The notes beneath the pieces are model-generated. The model did not search any database. It was not told the origin of the DNA and was given only the letters and a program-made list of their open reading frames with translations. From Chloroflexota bacterium (lineage in GTDB: Bacteria > Chloroflexota > Anaerolineae > 4572-78), in contig JAJRUC010000251.1 of NCBI GenBank assembly GCA_024278015.1, forward strand, positions 1-5,302: a stretch of 5,302 nt of DNA, in the 5' to 3' direction. The position numbers were made by a program, and so were the translations under genes. This document shows, piece after piece, positions 1 to 5,302 of this stretch. Positions within the stretch are counted from its first letter, which is position 1, and each line of letters begins with the position of its first letter.

Positions 1-448
1 CATCGGCCTGCCCACGGTGTATGCCCTGCCTCGCGCCCGCAAATGGCTGGATGCGCACGGTATGGGGCACATCTCGCTGTGCGTCACCGGCGGGTTTCGG
101 ACGCCGCCGGATGTAGCCAAAGCGCTGGCCCTGGGCGCCGACGCGGTCGCGCTGGCGACATCGGCCATGATGGCCATTGGCTGCCAACAGTATCGGGCTT
201 GCGGCAGCAACAACTGCCCGGTGGGCATTGCCACCCAACGCCCCGATTTACGCGCTCGCCTGAATATTGAAGAGAGCAGCGCGCGCTTGTTCAATTTTTT
301 TGAGGGGAACAGACAGCAATTGATGGAATTTGCCCGCATGTGCGGCCGGCGGCGGCTGGTCAATTTGGGGCTGGCGGATGTGGTGACCACCAACGATGCC
401 CTGAGCCGCTACGGAGGTATTCGCCATGCGGCCCAGCCTTTTGCCTGA
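1..448 (+). CDS. FMN-binding glutamate synthase family protein, C-terminal part (5' end outside window)
   Basis: This is the last 148 codons of a gene whose start lies before the window; the first complete codon begins at base 2 and the stop is TGA at 446-448. The segment GGFRTPPDVAKALALGAD, followed by the hydrophobic strand VALATSAMMAIGC, matches the FMN-phosphate-binding end of the glutamate synthase (GltB domain 2) TIM barrel. Directly after it, CQQYRACGSNNC gives Cys at bases 182, 200 and 215 with C-x5-C-x4-C spacing, the 3Fe-4S ligand pattern of glutamate synthases, followed by PVGIATQ. The protein ends about 77 residues after the last cluster Cys, with no room for the roughly 250-residue GXGXG beta-helix domain of full-length GltB. 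It therefore fits the stand-alone FMN-binding glutamate synthase type, which in this family transfers ammonia to 2-oxoglutarate using separate partner subunits. The partners are not in the window. The family is secure; the exact reaction in this organism is inferred. Confidence 0.9.
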   Translation, partial: IGLPTVYALPRARKWLDAHGMGHISLCVTGGFRTPPDVAKALALGADAVALATSAMMAIGCQQYRACGSNNCPVGIATQRPDLRARLNIEESSARLFNFFEGNRQQLMEFARMCGRRRLVNLGLADVVTTNDALSRYGGIRHAAQPFA

Positions 449-477
449 GTGTCTAACCCTTAACGAGATGCTCGTGT

Positions 478-517
478 GTCCGTGCAGGGGCAGGCTGCAG
501 CCTGCCCCTGCACAGAC
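478..517. repeat. Intergenic palindrome A (perfect 16-bp arms, no loop)
   Basis: The arm GTGCAGGGGCAGGCTG (482-497) is followed immediately by its exact reverse complement (498-513). After one mismatch (481 C / 514 A), GTC 478-480 and GAC 515-517 add three more pairs. A small 5-bp hairpin, ACGAG-ATG-CTCGT (463-475), lies just upstream. No T tract follows on either strand, so it does not look like an ordinary intrinsic terminator. It is clearly related to the palindrome at 2679-2706. This suggests a dispersed small repeat family (REP/MITE-like or a protein-binding palindrome) rather than a site private to this gene. Its function is unknown. Confidence 0.85.
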
Positions 518-557
518 TTGCCCCCAAATTGAAACGCGCCCTGCCTCCCTCTTTCTC

Positions 558-585
558 TTGCGTTTTTACAGAAAACCATTACAAT
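558..585 (+). promoter_or_regulatory. Possible sigma-70-type promoter for the small gene
   Basis: A -10-like TACAAT (580-585, five of six consensus bases) lies 16 bp after a weak -35-like TTGCGT (558-563). The local sequence is AT-rich compared with the coding regions around it. Transcription would start near 592, leaving a leader of about 73 nt before the ATG at 665. The weak -35 makes this only a candidate; TTGATG at 591-596 is an alternative -35 but lacks a good -10. Confidence 0.25.
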
Positions 586-649
586 TCAGGTTGATGAACT
601 GTAAACAAAATGTAACACTGCGCGGCCGGTGAGCCGCACCATAATTTTT

Positions 650-654
650 GGAGG
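650..654 (+). promoter_or_regulatory. Shine-Dalgarno GGAGG deciding the start at 665
   Basis: GGAGG at 650-654 is 10 nt upstream of ATG 665. It lies inside the longer alternative reading frame that begins with GTG at 629, so it favours 665 as the true start. The residues between 629 and 665 (MSRTIIFGGSCF) translate this leader and RBS and do not look like protein sequence of the family. Confidence 0.7.
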
Positions 655-664
655 CAGTTGTTTT

Positions 665-847
665 ATGGCAACCTATCAAGTTCTGTATTGGGGACACCTC
701 CCGATGCGAGTCAGAGCCACCGACATTAACGGCCAAAAATCAGCCGAGCTATCGCCGCGATTTATTGAAGCCATGAACCGGGCCACCAAACTGCACGGTA
801 TGGAAGGCACGGTGATGTTCAAATGGAGCGCGCCCCAGGAAAAGTAA
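665..847 (+). CDS. Small 'virulence factor'-type conserved protein, apparently truncated by an in-frame TAA
   Basis: This is a 60-residue product opening MATYQVLYWGHLPMRVRA, followed by a central helix-like stretch SPRFIEAMNRATKLHG and ending FKWSAPQEK. The pattern (YxVLYW near the start, then P and short strands, xLxxRFxEAMxxAxxxxG, then a short W-containing segment) resembles from memory the small cytosolic proteins annotated 'virulence factor' (Pfam Virulence_fact type), common in Chloroflexota and other bacteria and usually about 90 residues long. Despite the name, no virulence role is implied here and the biochemical role is unknown. The start is chosen on GGAGG 10 nt upstream. The frame continues past TAA 845-847 for 30 sense codons that look like the missing family C-terminus, so the gene is probably a nonsense-mutated form, a readthrough gene or a sequencing error. 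It lies in tandem between the glutamate synthase gene and pyrG. Family assignment is moderate. Confidence 0.6.
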   Translation: MATYQVLYWGHLPMRVRATDINGQKSAELSPRFIEAMNRATKLHGMEGTVMFKWSAPQEK

Positions 848-940
848 GGCACGGCAGAAGAAGTGCTGTCGCAAGTTGTCCGGGAGATTGATGACTCATT
901 CCCTGACGAAATCCCCCTCTCGCCTCCAAATATAAGTTGA
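848..940 (+). other. In-frame C-terminal remnant of the small gene beyond its stop codon
   Basis: Reading in the same frame as ATG 665, the 30 codons after TAA 845-847 encode GTAEEVLSQVVREIDDSFP and then a Pro-rich end, stopping at TGA 938-940. This is an amphipathic helix-like, acidic tail of the sort expected at the C-terminus of the roughly 90-residue family. Because frame is kept, a single base change in one codon (for example GAA to TAA) would explain the break. It has no convincing start codon or RBS of its own. Together, 665-940 would make a product of about 91 residues. Confidence 0.6.
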
Positions 941-967
941 CCAACCCGGCTTGATACCTGCAAATCC

Positions 968-1002
968 AACAACTCTGTTTCCAGCCGAACAGAGTTGTTT
1001 TT
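968..1002 (+). terminator. Intrinsic terminator-like hairpin in front of pyrG
   Basis: The perfect 12-bp inverted repeat AACAACTCTGTT (968-979) / AACAGAGTTGTT (988-999), with an 8-nt loop, is followed by a short T run (998-1002, partly in the stem). It lies 28 bp after the TGA that would end the full-length small gene, the usual place for its terminator. It is also only 31 bp from the pyrG start, which leaves no room for a complete promoter in between. It may therefore also lie within the pyrG leader as an attenuator. The stem is AT-rich and the T run is short, so strength is uncertain. Confidence 0.7.
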
Positions 1003-1018
1003 CGTAAAAATCCGGCGC

Positions 1019-1027
1019 AGGAAGGGG
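1019..1027 (+). promoter_or_regulatory. Shine-Dalgarno of pyrG
   Basis: The purine run AGGAAGGGG (1019-1027) lies 6 nt before ATG 1034. Another ATG at 1030 is out of frame and closes after a few dozen codons, so the 1034 start is preferred. It also gives the expected CTP synthase N-terminus (M-T-R-F-I-F-C-T-G-G). Confidence 0.7.
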
Positions 1028-1033
1028 CTATGA

Positions 1034-2641
1034 ATGACCAGGTTTATTTTTTGTACAGGTGGGGTGGTTTCATCTTTGGGCAAAGGCGTTGCCGCCGCTT
1101 CGATGGGCCGCATCCTGAAAAACCGGGGGATTTCGGTGACGGTGCAAAAGCTGGACCCCTACATTAATGTTGACCCCGGCACTATGAGCCCATACGAACA
1201 CGGCGAGGTGTTTGTGCTGGAAGACGGCGCCGAAACCGACCTGGATTTGGGCGCATACGAGCGTTTCATTGACGAGAACCTTTCCAGCGCCAGTAACCTG
1301 ACCACCGGCCAAATTTATTCGGAAGTTATCAGCCGGGAGCGGCGCGGCGATTATTTGGGCAAAACCATCCAGGTCATTCCGCATATCACCAATATGATTA
1401 AAGCCGGCATTCAGCGCGTGGCCCGGCAAAGCCGGGCCGAGGTAGTCATTGTAGAAATCGGCGGCACGGTGGGCGATATTGAAAGCCTGCCGTTTCTGGA
1501 AGCCATTCGCCAAATGCGCAAAGACGCGGGGCCGCAGAACACCTTTTACATTCACGTCACTCTGCTGCCCCACATTGGGGCGACGGGCGAACTGAAAACA
1601 AAGCCCACCCAACACAGCGTGCGCGAGCTACGGGGCATCGGTATTCAGCCGGACGCCATCTTCTGCCGGTCTGATTATCCCATTTCCGATGAAATCAGAG
1701 ACAAAATCGCCCTGTTTTGCGACGTAGACCGGGAAGCCGTGGTGGCCCTGACCACCGTCGATACTGTGTACGAAGTGCCCCTGATTTTGGAAGAAGCGGG
1801 CATCGGCCACTATCTGGTCAACGCGCTTGATTTGCCGGCCGCCGCCCCCCAACTGGAAGCGTGGCGCACGCTGGTTTCTGAAATCAAGCGGAAAAAACCG
1901 CAGTTAAAAATAGCCGTTGTGGGCAAGTATGTTGAGCTGAAAGACGCTTACATCAGCGTTTACGAAGCCTTGAAGCACGCTGCCCTGCGCGAAGACCGGG
2001 AAGTGAAAATTAGCTGGGTCAGCTCTGAAGACCTGGAGCGCGGGCGCAATTTAAAGGCGCTGGCCGAGGTTAAGGGGATTGTCGTGCCGGGCGGGTTTGG
2101 ATACCGGGGGATTGAAGGCAAAATTATTGCCGCCCGCTTTGCGCGGGAAAACAACGTGCCTTACCTGGGGCTGTGTTTGGGTATGCAAGTTATGGTCATC
2201 GAACTGGCCCGCCATCATTTTCAGGATGACCGGGCCAATTCAACCGAGTTCGATAAAAAAACGCCCCACCCCGTTATTGACCTGATGCTCAACCAGCGCG
2301 ACCTGTCTGACATGGGCGGCACTATGCGGCTGGGAACCTACCCCTGCCGGCTTGCGCCCCGCAGCAAAGCGGCCCAGGCATACAACGACACCCTCACCCA
2401 CGAGCGCCACCGCCATCGATGGGAGTTTAACAACAGCTACCAGGACGCCCTGGCCGAAGCCGGACTGTGTTACAGCGGCCTCTCGCCCGATGGCCGGCTG
2501 GTGGAAATTGTTGAATTGGCCGGCCACCCCTTTATGCTCGGCAGCCAGTTTCACCCGGAATTTAAAAGCCGGCCCACCCGCCCTCACCCGCTGTTCCGGG
2601 CGTTTGTGCAAGCCGCCAAAGCCTTCCGGAAACCGGAATAA
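1034..2641 (+). CDS. pyrG: CTP synthase (glutamine-hydrolysing)
   Basis: This cytosolic enzyme makes CTP from UTP, ATP and glutamine, the last step of de novo pyrimidine nucleotide synthesis. The 535-residue product is complete (E. coli PyrG has 545). Residues 1 to about 270 form the synthetase domain: P-loop SSLGKG with Lys17, the KLDPYINVDPGTMSPYEHGE block, and the likely Mg-binding residues Asp71 and Glu141 in EIGGTVGDIES. Residues from about 290 form the class I glutamine amidotransferase domain: GGFGYRG at 353-359, nucleophile Cys381 in GLCLGMQ, and His507 and Glu509 in QFHPEF. All catalytic residues are present and no break is seen. A terminator-like hairpin just upstream leaves open transcription attenuation, which is known for pyrG in some Gram-positive bacteria by a different mechanism; the G-run initiation signal of that system is not seen here. 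The gene converges on the cytochrome operon. Confidence 0.98.
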   Translation: MTRFIFCTGGVVSSLGKGVAAASMGRILKNRGISVTVQKLDPYINVDPGTMSPYEHGEVFVLEDGAETDLDLGAYERFIDENLSSASNLTTGQIYSEVISRERRGDYLGKTIQVIPHITNMIKAGIQRVARQSRAEVVIVEIGGTVGDIESLPFLEAIRQMRKDAGPQNTFYIHVTLLPHIGATGELKTKPTQHSVRELRGIGIQPDAIFCRSDYPISDEIRDKIALFCDVDREAVVALTTVDTVYEVPLILEEAGIGHYLVNALDLPAAAPQLEAWRTLVSEIKRKKPQLKIAVVGKYVELKDAYISVYEALKHAALREDREVKISWVSSEDLERGRNLKALAEVKGIVVPGGFGYRGIEGKIIAARFARENNVPYLGLCLGMQVMVIELARHHFQDDRANSTEFDKKTPHPVIDLMLNQRDLSDMGGTMRLGTYPCRLAPRSKAAQAYNDTLTHERHRHRWEFNNSYQDALAEAGLCYSGLSPDGRLVEIVELAGHPFMLGSQFHPEFKSRPTRPHPLFRAFVQAAKAFRKPE

Positions 2642-2678
2642 CGCAATCTGCAAGAATTTGTATTTTTTTTAAACCACA

Positions 2679-2706
2679 GCAGGGACACGTTGCAGCGTGT
2701 CCCTGC
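2679..2706. repeat. Intergenic palindrome B, related to palindrome A
   Basis: GCAGGGACACG (2679-2689) pairs exactly with CGTGTCCCTGC (2696-2706). The centre TTGCAG adds one T:G wobble and two more pairs, giving a 28-nt, nearly loopless palindrome. It lies in the convergent gap between pyrG and the cytochrome operon, downstream of a T8 tract (2663-2670). Aligned with 482-513 (B taken as 2677-2708) it is identical at 25 of 32 positions, with paired changes that preserve the stem. Neither strand has a T tract directly after the hairpin. It could help end or protect both mRNAs, but it does not fit a classical intrinsic terminator. Confidence 0.8.
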
Positions 2707-2742
2707 ACCAAAATGTAATAATGATTTAACCCGATTACGGCG

Positions 2743-4440
2743 CTATTTTTCGGGCGCGCCCTGCCTGATCCATGCCACAATCCACTCAAGTTGGTCCGGA
2801 GCCAGGCTGTTGGGGTGGCCATTCTGCTGAAGCTTCACCAACAGGCTGTCATCGGGGTTGCCGGGGATAATAGCCGGGCCGAGATTACCGCCGACCAGCG
2901 CATGCTTGTACGTATCCAGGCTTAACCCGGCCGTGCCGCCGTGGCAGACCACACACCGATTCTCTAAAATCGGGCCGACCAGATCCTGCCAGGTGAGGGC
3001 TGCGGCGGGATAGGTGGGCAAATTGCCGTCCAACGTGTTCAGCGATGCGATGATTTGCGGCGCGTGCAGGCCGGCGTACTTCAATTCAGAAGCATGGCAG
3101 CCGCTGTTGGCGCAAAAACTGGTGTTGTCCGTTCCCCCCGGATTGGAAACCGTGTGGCAGCCCTCGCATGTGCCGTCAAAATCGAAGCGGTGGCGGGCAA
3201 TCCAGTTGCTGTCGGCATGTGATTTGGGTTCGAAGGCATCGGCCACGGGCAACGGGTCAATAGCGCCATCCGGCTTGGTGGTCAGCGGAATTGAGTGGCA
3301 CAGGTTACATTCCAGGCGAATACTCTCGCTTTGGGCGTTCATGTGCTTGCCGTCGTGGCAGCGGAAACAGCCCGCCGCCTCGGTGTGGCCCAGATTATCG
3401 GGGTGGGTATCCCAACTGATGTCCATAGTGGGGAAGACCATCACCTGGTACAAATCGGTCAGTTCCGCCACGGCGGCGTCCACCAACTCTGCGTTTTCGG
3501 TGTAAAAATCGGGCCAGTTTTCGGCGTAATAATCGCGCAAACCATCGACGGCCTTCAAGGCTTCGTCCATAGAGGGGTATTGGCGTTCTATAACAGTTAT
3601 GGCATTTTTTTTGATGTACGGAATTTCGGGAGAAATGCGGCCCCGGGCCATCGCATCGTCAAGCGCCGCCGAAGGCGTATTGAACACGTGCGAAATACGG
3701 TTGTGGCAGGTCATACAATCGACGATTTTGATGAGGCTCCGGTTTTTCTGCGCAAAATCGACCGGCAAATCAGCCTCCATATCAACAAATACATCTTCCG
3801 CGCCGCCGGCGGCATAGGTTACCCGCACCCAGGGGATATTTTGACTCAGTTGAGGGTTATCGACAGCAATATATTCCACTTTGTTTTCAATGTGCCAGTG
3901 AATTCCTTTGCCCCGGCCTTCGCGGGCTGTGCCGCCCCCCGTTTTGAACGAAAGATAGGTAGTAGATAATTCGTTGTTGTTTTCGGCGTCAAAGCGGGTG
4001 TACTTTCGCAGGCTGTCGTCAGAAAATTTGGTCGGGTCGTGGCATTTCTCGCACACATCTCTGGCGGGACGCATATTTTTCACATAAATGGGCACTTCAT
4101 AATCGGCCCCAATGTAGCGGAACAAGTGGGCGGCGTCGCCTGATTTGCGGGTAAACTGGGTGGCGATATAACCGCGCCCAATGTGACACTCCACGCATTT
4201 TACCCGCGAGTGGGGCGAAAGCTGGTACGAAGCGTATTCCGGGGGCATGGTGTGGCAGGCCGTGCCGCAAAATTCAGAGCTATTGGTATATTCCCACCCG
4301 GCGCCGGCCACAGCAAACAGCAACGCGCCCAAAGCGATGAGCGTAAAATACGGCAGCAGACGCATCCAGCGCGGGGCAGTTCTGTCCGGGGTTAAAAAGC
4401 GGCTCACTTTTTCCCGGATAGCAATTAATCGATTACGCAT
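2743..4440 (-). CDS. NapC/NirT-type membrane-anchored nonaheme cytochrome c with C-terminal class-I-like cytochrome domain
   Basis: This 565-residue protein has one N-terminal membrane anchor (about residues 27-48) after a basic segment, so the rest is exported. Nine heme c sites are visible: CGTACH at 58-63 (CX3CH, followed by T-Met65, as in the CxxCHxM first heme of NrfH/NapC), CVECH 82, CEKCH 130, CMTCH 242, CFRCH 358, CNLCH 378, CEGCH 425, CANSGCH 443 (CX4CH) and CVVCH 496. The first part resembles NapC/NirT quinol-oxidising cytochromes. The last roughly 85 residues (LENRCVVCHGG to the final WIRQGAPE) resemble a small class-I-type cytochrome c domain. Long heme-free stretches (135-241 and 247-357) include the GIHWHIENKVEYIA segment. 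The likely role is electron transfer from the quinol pool to the exterior or to the partner cytochrome; donor and acceptor are not shown. Its start overlaps the upstream cytochrome gene by 8 nt and has a strong RBS. The stop is TAG. Confidence 0.88.
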   Translation of the reverse strand: MRNRLIAIREKVSRFLTPDRTAPRWMRLLPYFTLIALGALLFAVAGAGWEYTNSSEFCGTACHTMPPEYASYQLSPHSRVKCVECHIGRGYIATQFTRKSGDAAHLFRYIGADYEVPIYVKNMRPARDVCEKCHDPTKFSDDSLRKYTRFDAENNNELSTTYLSFKTGGGTAREGRGKGIHWHIENKVEYIAVDNPQLSQNIPWVRVTYAAGGAEDVFVDMEADLPVDFAQKNRSLIKIVDCMTCHNRISHVFNTPSAALDDAMARGRISPEIPYIKKNAITVIERQYPSMDEALKAVDGLRDYYAENWPDFYTENAELVDAAVAELTDLYQVMVFPTMDISWDTHPDNLGHTEAAGCFRCHDGKHMNAQSESIRLECNLCHSIPLTTKPDGAIDPLPVADAFEPKSHADSNWIARHRFDFDGTCEGCHTVSNPGGTDNTSFCANSGCHASELKYAGLHAPQIIASLNTLDGNLPTYPAAALTWQDLVGPILENRCVVCHGGTAGLSLDTYKHALVGGNLGPAIIPGNPDDSLLVKLQQNGHPNSLAPDQLEWIVAWIRQGAPEK

Positions 4441-5302
4441 GGTCTTTCCTCCTGGCGACGACGGCGCGATAGATCAGGTACAACACAGCCAACCCAACCG
4501 CGCCCCCTGAAATGTAAAGAATAATACGCACCCATCGTAATGTATTGACATTGTAGTAGTCAATCTCAGGTTCCTGCCCTACCGAAGGGAGGGGCGTGGG
4601 CGGCGGCGGGGGCGTAATTTGCATCCCCACCTGAAAGACAGATTGCCGCACCGATGCGGTTTCGGCCGCATAGTCAATGGTCTCGGCGGCCCATTGCGGG
4701 GTTTCGCCGGGGGCGCCGTGGCAAATATTGCAGGCATTTTGCATAGCATCCAGGCCGCCGTGGGCAATGGTATCTGCCGGGTTGGGCTGCAAGAAGGTGT
4801 GGTTGCTGATGTCGTATGGCGCGGCGCTGGTCGCCATCTTCGGCAAGTGGCAATCGCTGCACAAAAATTCGCGCTGTTTGCCGGCCTGTTCGTGGAAGGG
4901 GGTGTGTTGCAGCAAATGTTTTTTATCCTGATGGCAACTCAGGCACAGGTCGTTCAGCGGTTTTTGCAACTGGTGGGCGGCCTGGCCCTGCGTGTGGGGC
5001 GAATGGCAGGTGGTGCAATTTACTTTGCCGGATTTTGCCATTTTGCTGCCCAATTGCCAATCCATATATTGTTGATGGTGGCTGCGGGCGCTGCCGTCGG
5101 CCCAGATGTCATCTTCGGCGGTGGTGAAGGTGAAATGGTCGGTGAGCGTATCGCCGGGGCGATAGGTGGCCGGGAAGGAGAAGCCGGCGGGCGATACGCC
5201 CCGGCTGTGGCACGAGCCGCACACCTGGTCATCAACCTGGCGATAGACCGAAACGTTTTCCGGGTCTGCGGCGTGTTCCGCGCCCGGCCCGTGGCAGGAT
5301 TC
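4433..5302 (-). CDS. Multiheme cytochrome c (c554 / doubled-CXXCH type), C-terminal part with membrane anchor; 5' end outside window
   Basis: The last 289 residues are present; the frame is open to the window edge, so the start is not visible. The first residues ESCHGPGAEH are the rest of a CxxCHGPGxxH heme site whose first Cys lies just outside. Five complete CXXCH sites follow at window residues 28 (CGSCH), 96 (CTTCHSPH), 120 (CLSCH), 148 (CSDCHLPKM) and 191 (CNICH). The CTTCHSPH...LCLSCH pair resembles the doubled-CXXCH domain, and the first and fourth sites resemble cytochrome c554-like proteins. After a Pro-rich linker (PPPPPTPLP) comes one hydrophobic helix (about 257-279) and a basic tail ARRKDHA, a C-terminal anchor with the heme part outside. 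The gene ends with TAA inside the start of the downstream cytochrome, suggesting a coupled operon. It is probably an electron carrier or part of a redox complex; an enzymatic role cannot be excluded without the N-terminus. Confidence 0.88.
   Translation of the reverse strand, partial: ESCHGPGAEHAADPENVSVYRQVDDQVCGSCHSRGVSPAGFSFPATYRPGDTLTDHFTFTTAEDDIWADGSARSHHQQYMDWQLGSKMAKSGKVNCTTCHSPHTQGQAAHQLQKPLNDLCLSCHQDKKHLLQHTPFHEQAGKQREFLCSDCHLPKMATSAAPYDISNHTFLQPNPADTIAHGGLDAMQNACNICHGAPGETPQWAAETIDYAAETASVRQSVFQVGMQITPPPPPTPLPSVGQEPEIDYYNVNTLRWVRIILYISGGAVGLAVLYLIYRAVVARRKDHA
4447..4453 (-). promoter_or_regulatory. Strong Shine-Dalgarno for the downstream cytochrome, inside the upstream gene
   Basis: On the minus strand AGGAGGA lies 6 nt before the ATG (4440-4438) of the nonaheme cytochrome. 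It falls within the last codons of the upstream cytochrome, and the two genes share ATGCGTAA (4440-4433). A strong RBS plus an 8-nt overlap points to translational coupling and co-expression of the two cytochromes. Confidence 0.8.

Noticed and set aside
426..632. 68-residue open frame starting in the end of the glutamate synthase gene
   Set aside because: It translates straight through palindrome A and the probable promoter region, and has no RBS or protein-like pattern.
629..664. GTG 629 as an alternative start of the small gene
   Set aside because: It would translate the GGAGG ribosome binding site, and ATG 665 gives the family-like N-terminus MATYQVLYW.
1030..1032. ATG four bases before the pyrG start
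   Set aside because: It is out of frame with the conserved CTP synthase N-terminus and reaches a stop after a few dozen codons.
676..1113. 145-residue open frame on the minus strand across the small gene and the pyrG start
   Set aside because: It lies opposite the small gene, the terminator hairpin and the well-supported pyrG N-terminus. No RBS or recognisable protein pattern was seen.
1070..1615. 181-residue open frame antisense to pyrG
   Set aside because: It is a mirror of the highly conserved CTP synthase coding sequence, with no family features of its own.
2624..2670. TTCCGG-AAA-CCGGAA hairpin plus T8 tract as an intrinsic pyrG terminator
   Set aside because: The 6-bp stem overlaps the last pyrG codons and is 24 nt away from the T tract, too far for a classical terminator.
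3295..3969. 224-residue open frame on the plus strand inside the cytochrome gene
   Set aside because: It is antisense to a protein with clear heme motifs in the other frame. Long antisense frames are common in GC-rich coding DNA.
5222..5224. GTG as the start of the upstream cytochrome gene
   Set aside because: The frame stays open to the window edge and upstream codons carry the rest of a heme site (ESCHGPGAEH), so this Val is internal.

Overview
The window looks like chromosomal DNA of a moderately GC-rich bacterium. A member of the Chloroflexota (Anaerolineae/Caldilineae-like) is my best guess. That rests on the gene style (stand-alone FMN-binding glutamate synthase, a small 'virulence factor'-type protein, NapC/NirT-type multiheme cytochromes) and on short perfect GC-rich palindromes scattered between genes. 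It is an inference, not a marker-based assignment.

Left part, + strand. The window opens inside the 3' end of an FMN-binding glutamate synthase-type gene (1-448). It keeps the 3Fe-4S cysteine cluster but stops where a full GltB would continue into its C-terminal GXGXG domain. A 216-bp gap follows, holding a 16-bp-arm perfect palindrome and a possible promoter. Next is a small gene (665-847) that appears to be cut by a single in-frame TAA: about 30 further codons of family-like sequence continue in the same frame to a TGA at 938-940. A strong intrinsic-terminator-like hairpin (968-1002) sits only about 30 bp before an intact CTP synthase gene, pyrG (1034-2641).

Middle. A 101-bp convergent intergenic region (2642-2742) holds a T8 tract and a second palindrome. 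This palindrome aligns with the first (25 of 32 positions), and two of the differences are paired changes that keep the stem.

Right part, - strand. Two translationally coupled multiheme c-type cytochrome genes run leftward. The upstream one (5302-4433, 5' end outside the window) is a c554/doubled-CXXCH type protein with five complete and one cut heme site and a C-terminal membrane anchor. The downstream one (4440-2743) has an N-terminal NapC/NirT-type membrane anchor and nine heme sites, including the spaced variants CX3CH and CX4CH, and ends in a class-I-like cytochrome c domain. The 8-nt overlap and a strong Shine-Dalgarno suggest the two are made together. They plausibly form one membrane-bound electron-transfer module on the outside of the cytoplasmic membrane, but its donor and acceptor cannot be read from this window.

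No tRNA, rRNA, CRISPR array, transposase or phage gene was seen.
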